This document shows positions 34,679 through 42,269 of a DNA stretch of 64,000 nucleotides, in pieces. The notes below the pieces were generated by a model that saw nothing but the letters and a program-made list of their open reading frames with translations, was not told the origin of the DNA and ran no database searches. How positions within the stretch are numbered: the stretch's first letter is position 1; each line of letters starts with the position of its first letter. The DNA is taken from assembly GCF_900187125.1 (NCBI RefSeq), contig NZ_LT906468.1:1984001-2048000 (forward strand). Direction: 5' to 3'. A program made the position numbers and the translations under genes. Origin of the DNA: Sphingobacterium mizutaii. Its GTDB lineage: Bacteria > Bacteroidota > Bacteroidia > Sphingobacteriales > Sphingobacteriaceae.

Positions 34679-34683
34679 AAACT

Positions 34684-34704
34684 GTGGAGCCGGAGGGATT
34701 CGAA
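34684..34704. repeat. Attachment core, right copy (within ssrA)
   Basis: This is the 21-bp repeat shared with 21764-21784. Here it is part of the intact tmRNA gene, covering the acceptor 3' strand and most of the T-arm. Insertion therefore kept the gene functional by restoring its 3' end. Confidence 0.92.
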
Positions 34705-35050
34705 CCCTCGTCCAAACATAGTATGATTTACGCTTTCTACATGCTTAGCTTCTCTTTGATTGTCGGGAGAGGGAAGGTGAGTCGCTTACCTATACCGTAC
34801 TCCGTAGTTGCTGTTTCTCGTCCTTACTTAGCAACGTCGCAAGGACCAGTTCTACGATTCGGTGCCTCGGATGTCAAGCGGTAGAACAATGCTTGACGAG
34901 ACAAAAGCTAAATCTTAATTCTAAATTAAGCAGCTAAGGCGTAGTTTTCTTCGCCATTTGAAAAGTTGAAAGTTCAGATTAAAGTGCTAGACTAACAATG
35001 CACTGCATGCTTACATAACCATCGCTATCCTGTCAATTCCGGTCGACCCC
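34685..35050 (-). ncRNA. ssrA: Transfer-messenger RNA
   Basis: This is 366 nt. The 5' end GGGGTCG pairs over 7 bp (two G-U) with CGGCTCC at the 3' end. The T-arm GAGGG-TTCGAAT-CCCTC precedes it, and A is the discriminator with CCA not encoded. The tag reading frame encodes GEENYALAA followed by TAA (34926-34955), a standard Bacteroidota tag. It rescues stalled ribosomes with SmpB and marks the products for proteolysis. Its 3' end is the attachment site of both mobile elements here. Confidence 0.97.
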
Positions 35051-35065
35051 ATTATGTATGGGCAA

Positions 35066-35096
35066 CAAATGTAATCATTTTATATGACTTCAAAAA
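35066..35096 (-). promoter_or_regulatory. Putative ssrA promoter
   Basis: On the minus strand, TTTTTG (35091-35096), a 17-base spacer and TACATTTG (35066-35073) fit the Bacteroidota -33/-7 pattern. The mature tmRNA begins 15 bases further on, leaving a short leader for RNase P to remove. The spacer is slightly short. Confidence 0.6.
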
Positions 35097-35314
35097 CCCA
35101 ATTAAGTTTAATTGGATAGGATTTTATAAACATATTTGCTATATTACTGTTTTAAAAGATGATAAGTTAAAATATTGTCCTGATTGAATTAATATGCTCT
35201 GACTTTATGATTTTTGTTTTTAACAACAGTACATATTATACAACAATACCGAAACTTATTTCCTGTAAAATTGAACAATACTGAAGGCAAAATAAGCCTC
35301 TATGAATAAAATAA

Positions 35315-35339
35315 TGAGGTTTTGATCATCAAAACCTCA
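35315..35339. repeat. Hairpin upstream of the histone H1-like gene
   Basis: A 12-bp inverted repeat (TGAGGTTTTGAT / ATCAAAACCTCA) with a single central base lies 38 bases before the ATG of the H1-like gene. It may be a 5'-UTR structure or a terminator for minus-strand transcripts. The rest of 35097-35314 shows nothing I recognise. Confidence 0.45.
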
Positions 35340-35377
35340 AAGGAACAGATTACTGAACTATACAAAAACTATAAACA

Positions 35378-36244
35378 ATGGCTGAGGAAAACAACGCGAA
35401 AACAACAGCTACGGAAACTGCCGATAACAGCAGCCCCGTTAAACCTGTAAGAGCCACTACTAGAAGAGCTCCTGCAAAGACAACTCCAGCAAATAAACCA
35501 GCTGCGAAAACTCCAACCCCGAAACCTAACCCGACTTCTGGGAATTCTGGTGGCGAAGGTGCAGGAACTCGCGCTCGTAAGACGTCAATCCCAAATGTTA
35601 AAGTTAGTCCTGTGATTGCTGATACTTCTGCAAAAACTGCCAGCAAGAAAACAGCAACAGCTAAAACTACTACTGCAAAATCTGCTGCAGCAAAACCTGC
35701 AGCCAAATCATCAACTCCAGCTGCTAAGCCTGCGAGCTCTGCTAAACCAGCAGCAGCAAGTACGTCAAAAGCTCCGGTAGCGAAATCTACAGCAACTAAG
35801 CCAGAGGCTAAACCTGCTGCAAAGGCAGATGCTAAAGCTACAGTTCCGACAAAAGCTGAAGAGGTGAAAATTGAAAAAGAAGCATCTTACAAAGAAGAAG
35901 TTCCAAACAATAAAACCGTTAAGGAAAACCCTGAGAAAAAAGCTAAGGCTAAAAAAGAGGACAAGAAAGCGGTGAAAGCTGTGAAAGCAAAAGATGATAA
36001 GAAATCTAAAGACAGCAAGAAGAAGAAAGAGGAAACTAAAGTAAAAGAGGAAAAGCCAAAAGCTAAAAAAGCCCCTAAGAAAAAAGCTAAAAAGGATTCC
36101 GCTAAAGCAAAAGATGAAAAATCTTCTAAAAAAGCTAAAAAGAACGAGGGTAAGACCTTAAAGAAACTAAAAACCGCTTTCGCTGAAATCTACCATAAGA
36201 TCGTAGGTGAAGATAAAGGCAAAAAGAAGAAGAAAAAGAAATAA
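35378..36244 (+). CDS. Histone H1-like Lys/Ala-rich protein
   Basis: This is a 288-residue low-complexity protein. The first 50 residues are Thr/Pro/Ala-rich, then alternating AAKPA/TAKT blocks, then a strongly basic KKAKAKKEDKK half, ending in six lysines preceded by an acidic-basic patch (KIVGEDKG). There is no globular domain or signal peptide. Such AlgP/H1-like tails bind DNA non-specifically and are common in Bacteroidota. The repeats are imperfect, so length may vary between strains. It is transcribed convergently with hisGD. Confidence 0.75.
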   Translation: MAEENNAKTTATETADNSSPVKPVRATTRRAPAKTTPANKPAAKTPTPKPNPTSGNSGGEGAGTRARKTSIPNVKVSPVIADTSAKTASKKTATAKTTTAKSAAAKPAAKSSTPAAKPASSAKPAAASTSKAPVAKSTATKPEAKPAAKADAKATVPTKAEEVKIEKEASYKEEVPNNKTVKENPEKKAKAKKEDKKAVKAVKAKDDKKSKDSKKKKEETKVKEEKPKAKKAPKKKAKKDSAKAKDEKSSKKAKKNEGKTLKKLKTAFAEIYHKIVGEDKGKKKKKKK

Positions 36245-36265
36245 TTGAGGAATCAATCGAAATTG

Positions 36266-36296
36266 AAAAGGGATCTCCGCTCGGAAATCCCTTTTT
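36266..36296. terminator. Terminator between the H1-like gene and hisD
   Basis: A 9-bp stem, AAAAGGGAT (36266-36274) / ATCCCTTTT (36287-36295), is followed by TCTGTTTCTTT on the + strand. It sits between two convergent genes and can serve both. Confidence 0.75.
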
Positions 36297-36304
36297 CTGT
36301 TTCT

Positions 36305-37591
36305 TTATTTTTTTCGGATGCTCACAGCATTCTTATGGGCATGTAAGCCTTCCAGTTCCGCCAATATCTCGACGGTTGAACCGATCTGTTGCAAGCCTTC
36401 TTCTGAAATATGTTGAAAGGTAATTTTCTTGACAAAGGAATCCACCGATACACCTGAGTATGATCTAGCGAAACCAGATGTAGGCAAGGTGTGGTTTGTT
36501 CCTGAAGCATAATCGCCAGCACTCTCTGGCGTTAGGTGGCCCAAGAATACAGAGCCTGCATTCAATACCCTATTGATTAGGGTTTTCCATTCATTGGTCT
36601 CCAGGATCAAATGCTCTGGCGCATATTGATTCGAGAAATCCATCGCTTCTTGAAGGGTATCCGCAACAAGCATATATGAATTTTGCATCGCTTTCTCAGC
36701 CAATTCTTTTCTTGGCAAAACCTCCAATTGTTTCTTCAGCTCTGCCTGCACCGCTTCGGTTATGGTGGTAGATGTTGCCACCAAAATCGCTTGGCTATCG
36801 ATCCCATGTTCTGCCTGCGCCAATAAATCAGCTGCTACATAGGCAGGATTGCAGCTTTCGTCTGCAATCACCAGTACTTCCGAAGGTCCAGCCGGCATAT
36901 CAATACTGACGTCGGTTAATCCTTGGATCAAACTTTTTGCCTTGGTGACAAATTGGTTTCCAGGACCAAAGATCTTGTTGACCTTAGGAATGGTTTCCGT
37001 ACCATAAGCCATTGCGGCAATCGCTTGGGCTCCGCCAACCAGATAAATCTTATTGATCTGCAATAATTTTAAGCAGTAGGCCACAAATCCATTGATCTTG
37101 TCATTGTTTTGCGGAGGTGAACAGACTACGATCTCCTTGCAGCCCGCAATTCTCGCGGGTACACCTAGCATCAACAAGGTGCTAGGCAGTACCGCTGATC
37201 CGCCGGGAATATATAGACCTACTTTTTCGATCGGTCTTACCTCGCGCCAGCATTTTACACCGGGCATGGTTTCCACCGTACGTTCGCGTTTCAGCTGGGT
37301 CTGGTGAAATTTATGGATATTCTGGAAGGCAATTTCCAAAGCTCGCATCTGGTCTCTAGAGATGGTCGATGCCAATGCATCGATATCATCCTGACCCAAA
37401 TAAAGCTGCTCCAGATCTACCTTGTCAAATTGCTTCGCATAAGATTTTAGAGCTTTGTCGCCATGCGCCTTCACTTCCTCCATGATATTGAGGACCGTAT
37501 CTTGGATCGCATGGTTCGGATCGGTGTTTCTATTCACCAATTCCTGGATCTGCTCCTTACTTAAGTCTTTATATAAATAGGTTTTTAGCAT
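36305..37591 (-). CDS. hisD: Histidinol dehydrogenase
   Basis: This is a 428-residue protein of normal family length. Motifs seen include [63 protein letters not shown] and DLLAQAEHG, all characteristic of HisD. It catalyses the last two steps of histidine synthesis, histidinol to histidine with two NAD+ (zinc-dependent). It follows hisG by 1 base and is certainly co-transcribed. The remaining his genes are not next to it; the transcript ends at the terminator shared with the H1-like gene. Confidence 0.97.
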   Translation of the reverse strand: MLKTYLYKDLSKEQIQELVNRNTDPNHAIQDTVLNIMEEVKAHGDKALKSYAKQFDKVDLEQLYLGQDDIDALASTISRDQMRALEIAFQNIHKFHQTQLKRERTVETMPGVKCWREVRPIEKVGLYIPGGSAVLPSTLLMLGVPARIAGCKEIVVCSPPQNNDKINGFVAYCLKLLQINKIYLVGGAQAIAAMAYGTETIPKVNKIFGPGNQFVTKAKSLIQGLTDVSIDMPAGPSEVLVIADESCNPAYVAADLLAQAEHGIDSQAILVATSTTITEAVQAELKKQLEVLPRKELAEKAMQNSYMLVADTLQEAMDFSNQYAPEHLILETNEWKTLINRVLNAGSVFLGHLTPESAGDYASGTNHTLPTSGFARSYSGVSVDSFVKKITFQHISEEGLQQIGSTVEILAELEGLHAHKNAVSIRKK

Positions 37592-37592
37592 C

Positions 37593-38444
37593 TTACATAA
37601 TGATTTTTTCGATCGGCATCACCACGATTCCCTGTGCACCTGCCGCTTTTAGTTTGTTGATCTTTTCCCAAAAATCATCCTCAGAAATTACCGTATGTAC
37701 CGCTACCCATCCTTCTTCAGCTAATGGAACCACCGTTGGACTCTTTACACCATGCAAGAGCTCGGTAATTTGGGATAAGTTCTTTTTCTCCACGTTCAAT
37801 ACCACATATTTCGTTTCTTTTGCACGCAGAACCGATTGGATTCTTTGCAAGAGCTCACAGATGATAGGGTTCTCTTCAAGACCATCTCTACCGATCAATA
37901 TCGCTTCTGAATTTCTTACATCCACAAAAGGTTTCAAACCATTGCTTTTTAGGGTTCCTCCGGTCGATACAATATCACAGATGGCATCACTCAGGCCCAA
38001 ACCCGGAGCAATCTCCACAGATCCAGAAATCATCTGGATATCAGCGTTGATCTTATATTCATCTAAAAACTGTTGTAGGATATTAGGGTAGGAGGTTGCG
38101 ATGGATTTGCCGTTCAGGTCTTCAAGGCGGTCGATGCTGGAGTCTTTCGGTATGGCCAGTTTCAAGGTACATTTGCCAAAACCCAAACGCTGCAGATATT
38201 GAACATTCGATAAGGTTTCTTCTATCACGTTCTCTCCAACGATGCCGAGGTCAGCAATTCCCTGTTCTACATAGCCTGGGATATCATCGTCTCTTAAGAA
38301 TAATATTTCAAGTGGAAAGTTGGATACGGTTGTAATTAATGAGCTTTTATAGTTTTCGAAGTCCAATCCGCAATTTTTAAGTAATTGAACTGATTTTTCG
38401 TTTAATCTACCTGATTTTTGGATAGCAATTTTGAGATTTTTCAA
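37593..38444 (-). CDS. hisG: ATP phosphoribosyltransferase, long form
   Basis: This is a 283-residue long-form HisG. The N-terminus is LKIAIQKSGRLNEKSV, with a periplasmic-binding-like catalytic core, the PRPP loop region GLGLSDAICDIVSTGGTL, and a C-terminal ACT-like regulatory domain from about 205 (GWVAVHTVI ... GIVVMPIEKI). It catalyses the first, histidine-inhibited step of the pathway. The start is a TTG: the in-frame upstream codons reach a stop without an ATG or GTG. A leader peptide rich in histidine codons lies 81 bases upstream. Confidence 0.95.
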   Translation of the reverse strand: MKNLKIAIQKSGRLNEKSVQLLKNCGLDFENYKSSLITTVSNFPLEILFLRDDDIPGYVEQGIADLGIVGENVIEETLSNVQYLQRLGFGKCTLKLAIPKDSSIDRLEDLNGKSIATSYPNILQQFLDEYKINADIQMISGSVEIAPGLGLSDAICDIVSTGGTLKSNGLKPFVDVRNSEAILIGRDGLEENPIICELLQRIQSVLRAKETKYVVLNVEKKNLSQITELLHGVKSPTVVPLAEEGWVAVHTVISEDDFWEKINKLKAAGAQGIVVMPIEKIIM

Positions 38445-38525
38445 AATGTAGAGTTTATGTTGAGTGAAAAAATTATTAACAATAAAGAATCTGGGGGTTA
38501 CTTGCGCTCCACGTAGAAGCCAATA

Positions 38526-38588
38526 CTAATATCTATCGCCACAATGGCGATGATGCATTACGTATTGATGTGTACAAGCGTTCTTCAT
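38526..38588 (-). CDS. Putative histidine leader peptide
   Basis: This is a 20-codon ORF (MKNACTHQYVMHHRHCGDRY) with four histidine codons, three of them in MHHRH. It lies just downstream of a near-consensus promoter and 81 bases before hisG on the same strand. The RNA within it can form a hairpin (ATCGCCA-TTG-TGGCGAT). The composition is what transcription attenuation of a his operon would require. I could not identify a classic terminator hairpin with certainty; only a weak structure precedes the T run before hisG. Confidence 0.6.
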   Translation of the reverse strand: MKNACTHQYVMHHRHCGDRY

Positions 38589-38601
38589 TTTAATAACGCA
38601 A

Positions 38602-38632
38602 CAAAAGTAATGGATATCAACTTTCTATGCAA
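38602..38632 (-). promoter_or_regulatory. Putative hisGD promoter
   Basis: On the minus strand, TTG (38630-38632), a 20-base spacer and TACTTTTG (38602-38609) match the Bacteroidota consensus exactly. Transcription would begin about 7 bases before the leader-peptide ATG. Confidence 0.7.
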
Positions 38633-38698
38633 GGAAATTATCAAAAAAGAATAGACTGGGTATTTTGTGCCTCAAACGAGCTGGGGGTGGCTATTATT

Positions 38699-38995
38699 TT
38701 ACAACATCGACCAAATAAACCAACCAGCGAAAATAATCTGGACGAATAAAAATAACTTCGACAAGAAACCAGGGGTCCGGGCAAAATAGATGATGGAGAA
38801 AATGCTGAGGATGATTGCTGAGGCGATTAGTAGGGTATGGTCGATTTTCCAGAGGTTGCCAAATCGCTGTTGTGCATCTTCAAAACCATTGGAGTTTTCA
38901 GTAAAATAAATCCAAGTGGAAATATAGAACACATTCAGCAACAAGGAGAAATATGCTGCTACCGTTTTGATGATATTCCAAGTTTTTGGATCCAT
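38699..38995 (-). CDS. Small membrane protein of unknown function
   Basis: This is a 98-residue protein from the ATG at 38995. Three membrane helices are visible: TVAAYFSLLLNVFYISTWIY, TLLIASAIILSIFSIIYFA and LFLFVQIIFAGWFIW. It belongs to no family I can name. It is single between hisG and the DUF5686 gene and has no special context. Confidence 0.6.
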   Translation of the reverse strand: MDPKTWNIIKTVAAYFSLLLNVFYISTWIYFTENSNGFEDAQQRFGNLWKIDHTLLIASAIILSIFSIIYFARTPGFLSKLFLFVQIIFAGWFIWSML

Positions 38996-39083
38996 GATCA
39001 AATTTTAGATTCTTAAATTTAATCATTCATTCGCATATTTCCTATTAACTACCTATTACAAGTGTTTCATTGATAGGTGCCTA

Positions 39084-39118
39084 ATACAAAAAAAAAAGCG
39101 GACACTAGGCCCGCTTTT
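39084..39118 (-). terminator. Rho-independent terminator downstream of the DUF5686 gene
   Basis: On the minus strand, AAAAGCGG / CCGCTTTT (39094-39101 with 39111-39118) form an 8-bp stem followed by at least ten T (the A tract at 39088-39097 on the + strand). Confidence 0.85.
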
Positions 39119-39235
39119 CTTAGTCAGCTGATAAAACTTCTACACATTCCAACCACACATTTTCTATCACTGACCCTCTTCACATTATTTAAACTATTTC
39201 CACATTTACTAACCCTCTAAAATCTCCTTCGCTCC

Positions 39236-41815
39236 TTAAAAATCAAACTTCACTCGTGCACGGATTCCCCATTCTGGAGCATCTGGATGATCTAAATAGT
39301 TTAATCTCTTTACCACATCAACTCGTAATACTTTAAATATATTGGCTACACCGGCACTTGCCTCCATGTAGGGTTTATTTCCAAAGGTAAAGGACATCTG
39401 TTCACCCGATCCATTGGTCTGCCAATCATAAACTTGATTGTTCAAGCTCGGGTTGTTACTGTCACGCAATCCACCATAGACGCCTTTGAAACTAAAGACC
39501 TCTCTCAACTTCAGTTTTTTCAATAATGGAGCTTTATTGAAAATAAAACCATTCATATAATACTGCACATTCCATGAAGCATGATGATCGGAAATGAATT
39601 CCATAAAGTTCATCAAGTTATACGACTGCAATTGATAAGCGTACGTCTGGTTTGCACGATGGATGTTCAATACTGGGAAAGGCAAGTTATTACCAGCAAT
39701 GTAAGTTCCATCTACGTTAATGTCAGCATAACCCAATTGCGATAGGTAGAATCTTTTGAAAATACCCGCAGAGAAGTTATGGTAATTGTATTCACCACCA
39801 AATACTCCTTTCACGCCCGCTGTATAGTTGAAGGTCATGATCGGGTATTTATTGAAAATTGGAGTCCTGTATAATTTTCCCTGATAGAATTCTTCTTTTG
39901 GAGCATATCGGAATCCAACGTTGAATTCAGTGCTCTGCAAGTTGTTCACGATCTTATGTGAACCATCCGCCATTGGTAGGGTATAGGAAAGGACACCGGC
40001 TGGCGTTTGTTTCCAAGTTCCCAAACCTGCATTCATCGAGAAGTTATTGCTGAACTCTACCTTATAATCTAATCGGTAAACCTCATTGTACAGATAACTC
40101 TTGTTCTCACCACGTTTAAACGATAACAATACGTTATCCTCTTGTACGAACTCTAAGTTCTGTCCAGGGATTTTAGTGTCGTATGAAGCAGATACCCGCA
40201 AATAATGCTGTGGAAATTTATAGATCGACTTATTGTTCAAGGAATAAGTTCCTGCTAAGAAATATTTCCATTTTTGGTCCTCAAATCCGTAAGCACCATA
40301 TCCTTCCGCATAGAAACGCTTGCTCAATTGCTCCGTGGTACGACCACCAACACGTAAACGGAACCCTTCTACAGGATTATAGGAATAAAATGTGTTCACA
40401 GGACCGATTTCAACTGGACCTGCTTGTTTATATCCTGACAATACCAAAGCAGAGATATCCATGAAGGTTCGGAAAGATGGCATGCTCTGTAAAGAGTCAA
40501 TATTCGTGTAGATAGAGCGTTCCGATTTGGAAAGCGGCTCAGGCCGTAAGGTAGCCCAATAGCTTTCGGATTTTGTTTCTGCTACTTCTTGCTTCTCCTC
40601 CGGAATTACCACATATTTATCTGGTACCGCATAGATGCTATCAGGACGGACATTTCCATTGACGTAATCATTGATCAAGACAACGCGTTTGCCTTTGATC
40701 CCCTTACCTTTATTGGTAATGGAGAAATCGATCCCTAAACTTGATTTTGTCAAGTAATACTTATTGTCATTGGTTTTATTGAAACCAAGTTCAATGTTCA
40801 AATCCCGAACAAAGTTCAAGTTGATCTCATCACTGACGGTCATTTCAGCGCCTTTTACGGCGTAATTTCCATCAAGTGTTACATAAAGCTTTCCTTTAAA
40901 CAAAAGATCGTTTTTATTTCTAGGGAAGAAGCTTAACTCTACCAAAGATTCATTTTCATTCTTTATCGTGTCTGTAATGTAGAAACGATAGAAGGTAGGT
41001 GCCGAATTGGCGATTGGACTCAAAAATTGATTCGTCAAGATGGTGATATTGTTGTCATAGATCTCCACCTCATCATAAAGTCGGTTGAAGTATTTACTTA
41101 GACCATCATTATCAATAAATTTTGGGTCAAACTCAGCCTTACGGTCTGCTATGATATATTGCTTTTTGGCATTAGGGTCTTTTCTAAAGTAAACCTTTGA
41201 AAATTTCTCTTCCATATAAGCCGGCAATACATAGTTGGATGCTGTCTGTGCAGTATCGTCCTTTTCAAATAGGAACTGATATTTCTTGAATACCTTTTTG
41301 TTCTTGAACTTTTCATCCAAATTGCTCAATCCCAAACTGATCTTTTCGTATTGATCGTATTCAGCATAAGCCTGGCCTGTCAAGCGGTTTTGATCACGAT
41401 GTTGGACCACCTTTCTGATCAATTCTACTGCAGGATTGTTTTTGTTGGAATATTTGCCTCTTTTAGGAGCTCTGACTACAATTTCCTCAATCGAGTTGGC
41501 AGGGAACAACATCACGCGGATAGTTTGTTCTCTTTCAGCACTTACAGGGTACTCTTCAGGGTCAAATCCTACCGAACTGATTTTGATTTTCTTATACTCT
41601 GCTGGAATGGTCAGGGTATACTCTCCATTTTCATTGGAACTTGTCCCAATATCCTTATTGGCGCCCATTACTTTAATGGATGCATAAGGGATAGCCTCAT
41701 AGTTATCAGCGTTCATTACCTTCCCCTTGATGGTGATGAAACTCTGGGCAGATAGGCCTTGGAACGAAAAAATCATTCCGATTAGTATGGCAAAGTAAAA
41801 TAATCTCGTTTTCAT
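39236..41815 (-). CDS. DUF5686 outer-membrane protein with carboxypeptidase-regulatory-like domain
   Basis: This is about 859 residues from the ATG at 41815 (MKTRLFYF). A signal peptide is followed by a carboxypeptidase-regulatory-like domain at about 28-115 (ITIKGKVMNADNYEAIPYAS, YTLTIPAEYKKIKISSVGF) and then the DUF5686 region to a C-terminal beta-barrel ending in aromatic FDF. Such proteins are predicted outer-membrane proteins of Bacteroidota with unknown function. The in-frame ATG at 41863 would add a basic stretch before the signal peptide and is less likely. It is monocistronic, with a strong terminator downstream. Confidence 0.88.
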   Translation of the reverse strand: MKTRLFYFAILIGMIFSFQGLSAQSFITIKGKVMNADNYEAIPYASIKVMGANKDIGTSSNENGEYTLTIPAEYKKIKISSVGFDPEEYPVSAEREQTIRVMLFPANSIEEIVVRAPKRGKYSNKNNPAVELIRKVVQHRDQNRLTGQAYAEYDQYEKISLGLSNLDEKFKNKKVFKKYQFLFEKDDTAQTASNYVLPAYMEEKFSKVYFRKDPNAKKQYIIADRKAEFDPKFIDNDGLSKYFNRLYDEVEIYDNNITILTNQFLSPIANSAPTFYRFYITDTIKNENESLVELSFFPRNKNDLLFKGKLYVTLDGNYAVKGAEMTVSDEINLNFVRDLNIELGFNKTNDNKYYLTKSSLGIDFSITNKGKGIKGKRVVLINDYVNGNVRPDSIYAVPDKYVVIPEEKQEVAETKSESYWATLRPEPLSKSERSIYTNIDSLQSMPSFRTFMDISALVLSGYKQAGPVEIGPVNTFYSYNPVEGFRLRVGGRTTEQLSKRFYAEGYGAYGFEDQKWKYFLAGTYSLNNKSIYKFPQHYLRVSASYDTKIPGQNLEFVQEDNVLLSFKRGENKSYLYNEVYRLDYKVEFSNNFSMNAGLGTWKQTPAGVLSYTLPMADGSHKIVNNLQSTEFNVGFRYAPKEEFYQGKLYRTPIFNKYPIMTFNYTAGVKGVFGGEYNYHNFSAGIFKRFYLSQLGYADINVDGTYIAGNNLPFPVLNIHRANQTYAYQLQSYNLMNFMEFISDHHASWNVQYYMNGFIFNKAPLLKKLKLREVFSFKGVYGGLRDSNNPSLNNQVYDWQTNGSGEQMSFTFGNKPYMEASAGVANIFKVLRVDVVKRLNYLDHPDAPEWGIRARVKFDF

Positions 41816-41863
41816 GCTATGACTTTTTGACTTTTTATGCTTTGTGTTCAAAAAGTATTGCAA

Positions 41864-42219
41864 ATAAAGATAATATTGATGATTTATTAAATAGTCCTAT
41901 TGACGATTTGACTTTTTTATGATAATTAGTCAATAATTATTTGTTGTTATGACAATTTGTTTACAGGAGGATTCTGCTGCAAATAAAATCGGTGTAATAG
42001 TCTTCTTGATTTGTAACATTGGGGTGTTTTTTTCGGACCTTGCTTTGACCTCATTCGAGACACATTCGGTAAATTCCGAATGTGTCTCGAATAAAACCCA
42101 AGTTGACAACGTAAATTTTGAATCTATTTTACTGTTAAAATTTGAATAGCTGGGAAGGAGAGTTTGGCAGAAGACTCAGATGGCTCATCAGTCATTGAAG
42201 AATAATCGAATCTAATAAA
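41864..42219. other. Intergenic region with one large hairpin
   Basis: This stretch of more than 300 bases lies between the DUF5686 gene and the terminator of the EamA gene. A 66-codon + strand frame at 41949-42149 runs through the hairpin and shows no protein-like features. Apart from the inverted repeat at 42053-42092, I see nothing. Confidence 0.5.
42053..42092. repeat. Perfect 17-bp inverted repeat
   Basis: The arm begins ATTCGAGACACATTCGG (42053-42069), then TAAATT, then the exact complement at 42076-42092. No T run follows on either strand, so it does not look like an ordinary terminator. Confidence 0.7.
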
Positions 42220-42247
42220 AAAAGCGGCTGTATATGCAGCCGCTTTT
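42217..42247 (-). terminator. Terminator of the EamA gene
   Basis: An 11-bp stem, AAAAGCGGCTG / CAGCCGCTTTT, with a TATATG loop (42220-42247) is followed on the minus strand by a T run (A tract 42217-42223 on the + strand). It lies 23 bases after the EamA stop. Confidence 0.88.
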
Positions 42248-42269
42248 AAAATAATATGGTTCTATTTTT

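Larger units (their letters stand above)
21764..34704. mobile_element. Integrative element with type I RM cargo, inserted at ssrA
   Basis: It is about 12.9 kb and bounded by 21-bp direct repeats of the tmRNA 3' end. A tyrosine integrase gene lies next to the left end, an excisionase-like HTH gene near the right, and 21-bp arm-type repeats lie inside both ends. Base composition is much more AT-rich than on either side. No relaxase, coupling protein or tra gene is visible, so transfer would need help from another element or occur by transformation or transduction. Confidence 0.88.

Noticed and set aside
34684..34884. A 66-codon frame on the + strand over the ssrA gene
   Set aside because: It is the complement of the tmRNA; frames beginning with the complement of the 3' end are a well-known artefact.
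35350..35706. A hydrophobic 118-codon minus-strand frame opposite the H1-like gene
   Set aside because: Alanine- and valine-rich frames always appear opposite Lys/Ala repeats; no independent support.
35378..36244. Tandem-repeat array in the H1-like gene as a variable-number repeat
   Set aside because: The Lys/Ala blocks are imperfect and irregular in period, ordinary for this protein type.
41949..42149. A 66-codon frame on the + strand between two minus-strand genes
   Set aside because: It runs through the 17-bp hairpin and shows no family features or ribosome site.
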